DNA from: Deltaproteobacteria bacterium YD0425bin51
GTDB taxonomy: Bacteria > Desulfobacterota > Desulfobacteria > Desulfobacterales > YD0425bin51
Direction of reading: 5' to 3'
Assembly (NCBI GenBank): GCA_002753225.1
Contig: PDZS01000008.1
Location: 83,332-147,331 of the forward strand
DNA: 64,000 nucleotides
A program made the position numbers and the translations under genes. Below the pieces are notes generated by a model, which saw only the letters and a list, made by a program, of their open reading frames with translations, was not told the DNA's origin and made no database searches. The first letter of the stretch is position 1; each line of letters begins with the position of its first letter. Shown here piece by piece: positions 63,711 through 64,000 of this stretch.

Positions 63711-63896
63711 TTACTTTCTTCCAATATATACAATGCAAAGCCCTAAAAACATCAGAACAAAACCAAATTTCCTCAAACTATGTTCTGGCATTTCAAGGAC
63801 TTGGCGTATAAATTTTTTCATCCTATCAGGGAATGCAAAATAAGGTACACCTTCAATAAACATAACCATACCAATTACGCATAAAAAATAATCCAT
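63711..63896 (-). CDS. DUF2065 small membrane protein
   Basis: This 61-residue protein has two hydrophobic helices (DYFLCVIGMVMFIEGVPYFAF and FGFVLMFLGLCIVYIG) joined by a short basic loop PDRMKKFIRQVLEMPEHSLRK. The EG.PYF..P..MK pattern with a C-terminal RKFGFVLM.LGL is the DUF2065 family, inner-membrane proteins of unknown function. It lies 3 nt upstream of queA in the same direction. Nothing further is seen between its start and the window end at 64000 (about 100 A/T-rich bases). Confidence 0.85.
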   Translation of the reverse strand: MDYFLCVIGMVMFIEGVPYFAFPDRMKKFIRQVLEMPEHSLRKFGFVLMFLGLCIVYIGRK

Positions 63897-64000
63897 TTTT
63901 ACCTCAATAAATTAAAATAGAATAAAAGTAATATCATATCGAGTTTGAAGCTTGATATCAAATTTAATTTTACAAATTTTATATTAAAATATATATTCTA

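Overview
The window is AT-rich DNA that is almost all coding, with no gene-free stretch above about 200 bases. It carries the dissimilatory sulfate-reduction genes sat, aprBA and qmoABC, an ETF/ETF:menaquinone-oxidoreductase cluster of the kind used in fatty-acid oxidation, and a methylmalonyl-CoA route. Together these point to a strictly anaerobic, probably completely oxidising sulfate reducer of the Desulfobacterota (Desulfobacterales type). No rRNA, tRNA, CRISPR array, phage or insertion sequence was recognised.

Layout. 1-3179: an ABC-exporter operon (transglutaminase-like protein cut by the window edge, ATPase, permease, DUF1285-like protein). 3211-8253: an accessory stretch with a five-PAS hybrid histidine kinase, a MazF-type toxin-antitoxin pair and a secreted metallo-beta-lactamase-fold protein. 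8299-16243: a propionate/methylmalonyl-CoA operon (meaB, a 12S-like carboxyltransferase, a small protein, a 5S-biotin-carrier fusion, sucC, sucD), continuing into hypA and hypB. 16189-24625: a CsgG-like exported protein followed by a tightly overlapping type II fatty-acid/aryl-polyene-like biosynthetic set (KR, FAD oxidoreductase, KS, ACP, acyltransferase, ApeP-like dehydratase, MMPL exporter). 24640-27895: a cyclic-nucleotide-binding protein and a convergent hybrid kinase.

28005-32692: a TetR regulator with a striking 36-bp inverted repeat at its promoter, then a membrane FeS ETF:quinone oxidoreductase, etfB and etfA, ending in a terminator. 32698-41710: sat on the plus strand converging on aprBA-qmoABC on the minus strand. 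The sat and aprBA promoters look like copies of one design, and a strong hairpin separates aprA from qmoA. 41704-50280 (minus): a candidate alkyl-ether-lipid operon (alkyl-DHAP-synthase-like flavoprotein, GlpD, FGGY kinase, CrtI/retinol-saturase-like oxidoreductase) ending in a membrane hybrid kinase. 50388-53501 (minus): a lipoprotein, a duplicated DUF350 membrane protein and a membrane-fused spermidine-synthase-like protein. 53679-57465: STAS protein, ThiF-like adenylyltransferase, and divergent GT2 and B12-radical-SAM genes. 57571-63896 (minus): methylmalonyl-CoA mutase and epimerase (completing the pathway begun at 8299), an aminotransferase, an Nfu-like protein, tgt, queA and a DUF2065 protein.

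How it fits together: fatty-acid electrons pass through ETF and the membrane oxidoreductase to menaquinol, QmoABC hands menaquinol electrons to AprBA, and Sat activates sulfate. Odd-chain and propionyl units go through methylmalonyl-CoA to succinate, probably coupled by transcarboxylation to pyruvate/oxaloacetate. Two lipid-type biosynthetic loci (17417-24625 and 43830-50280) are the least understood and most interesting parts. All functional calls rest on motifs and recalled family features; no database search was possible.
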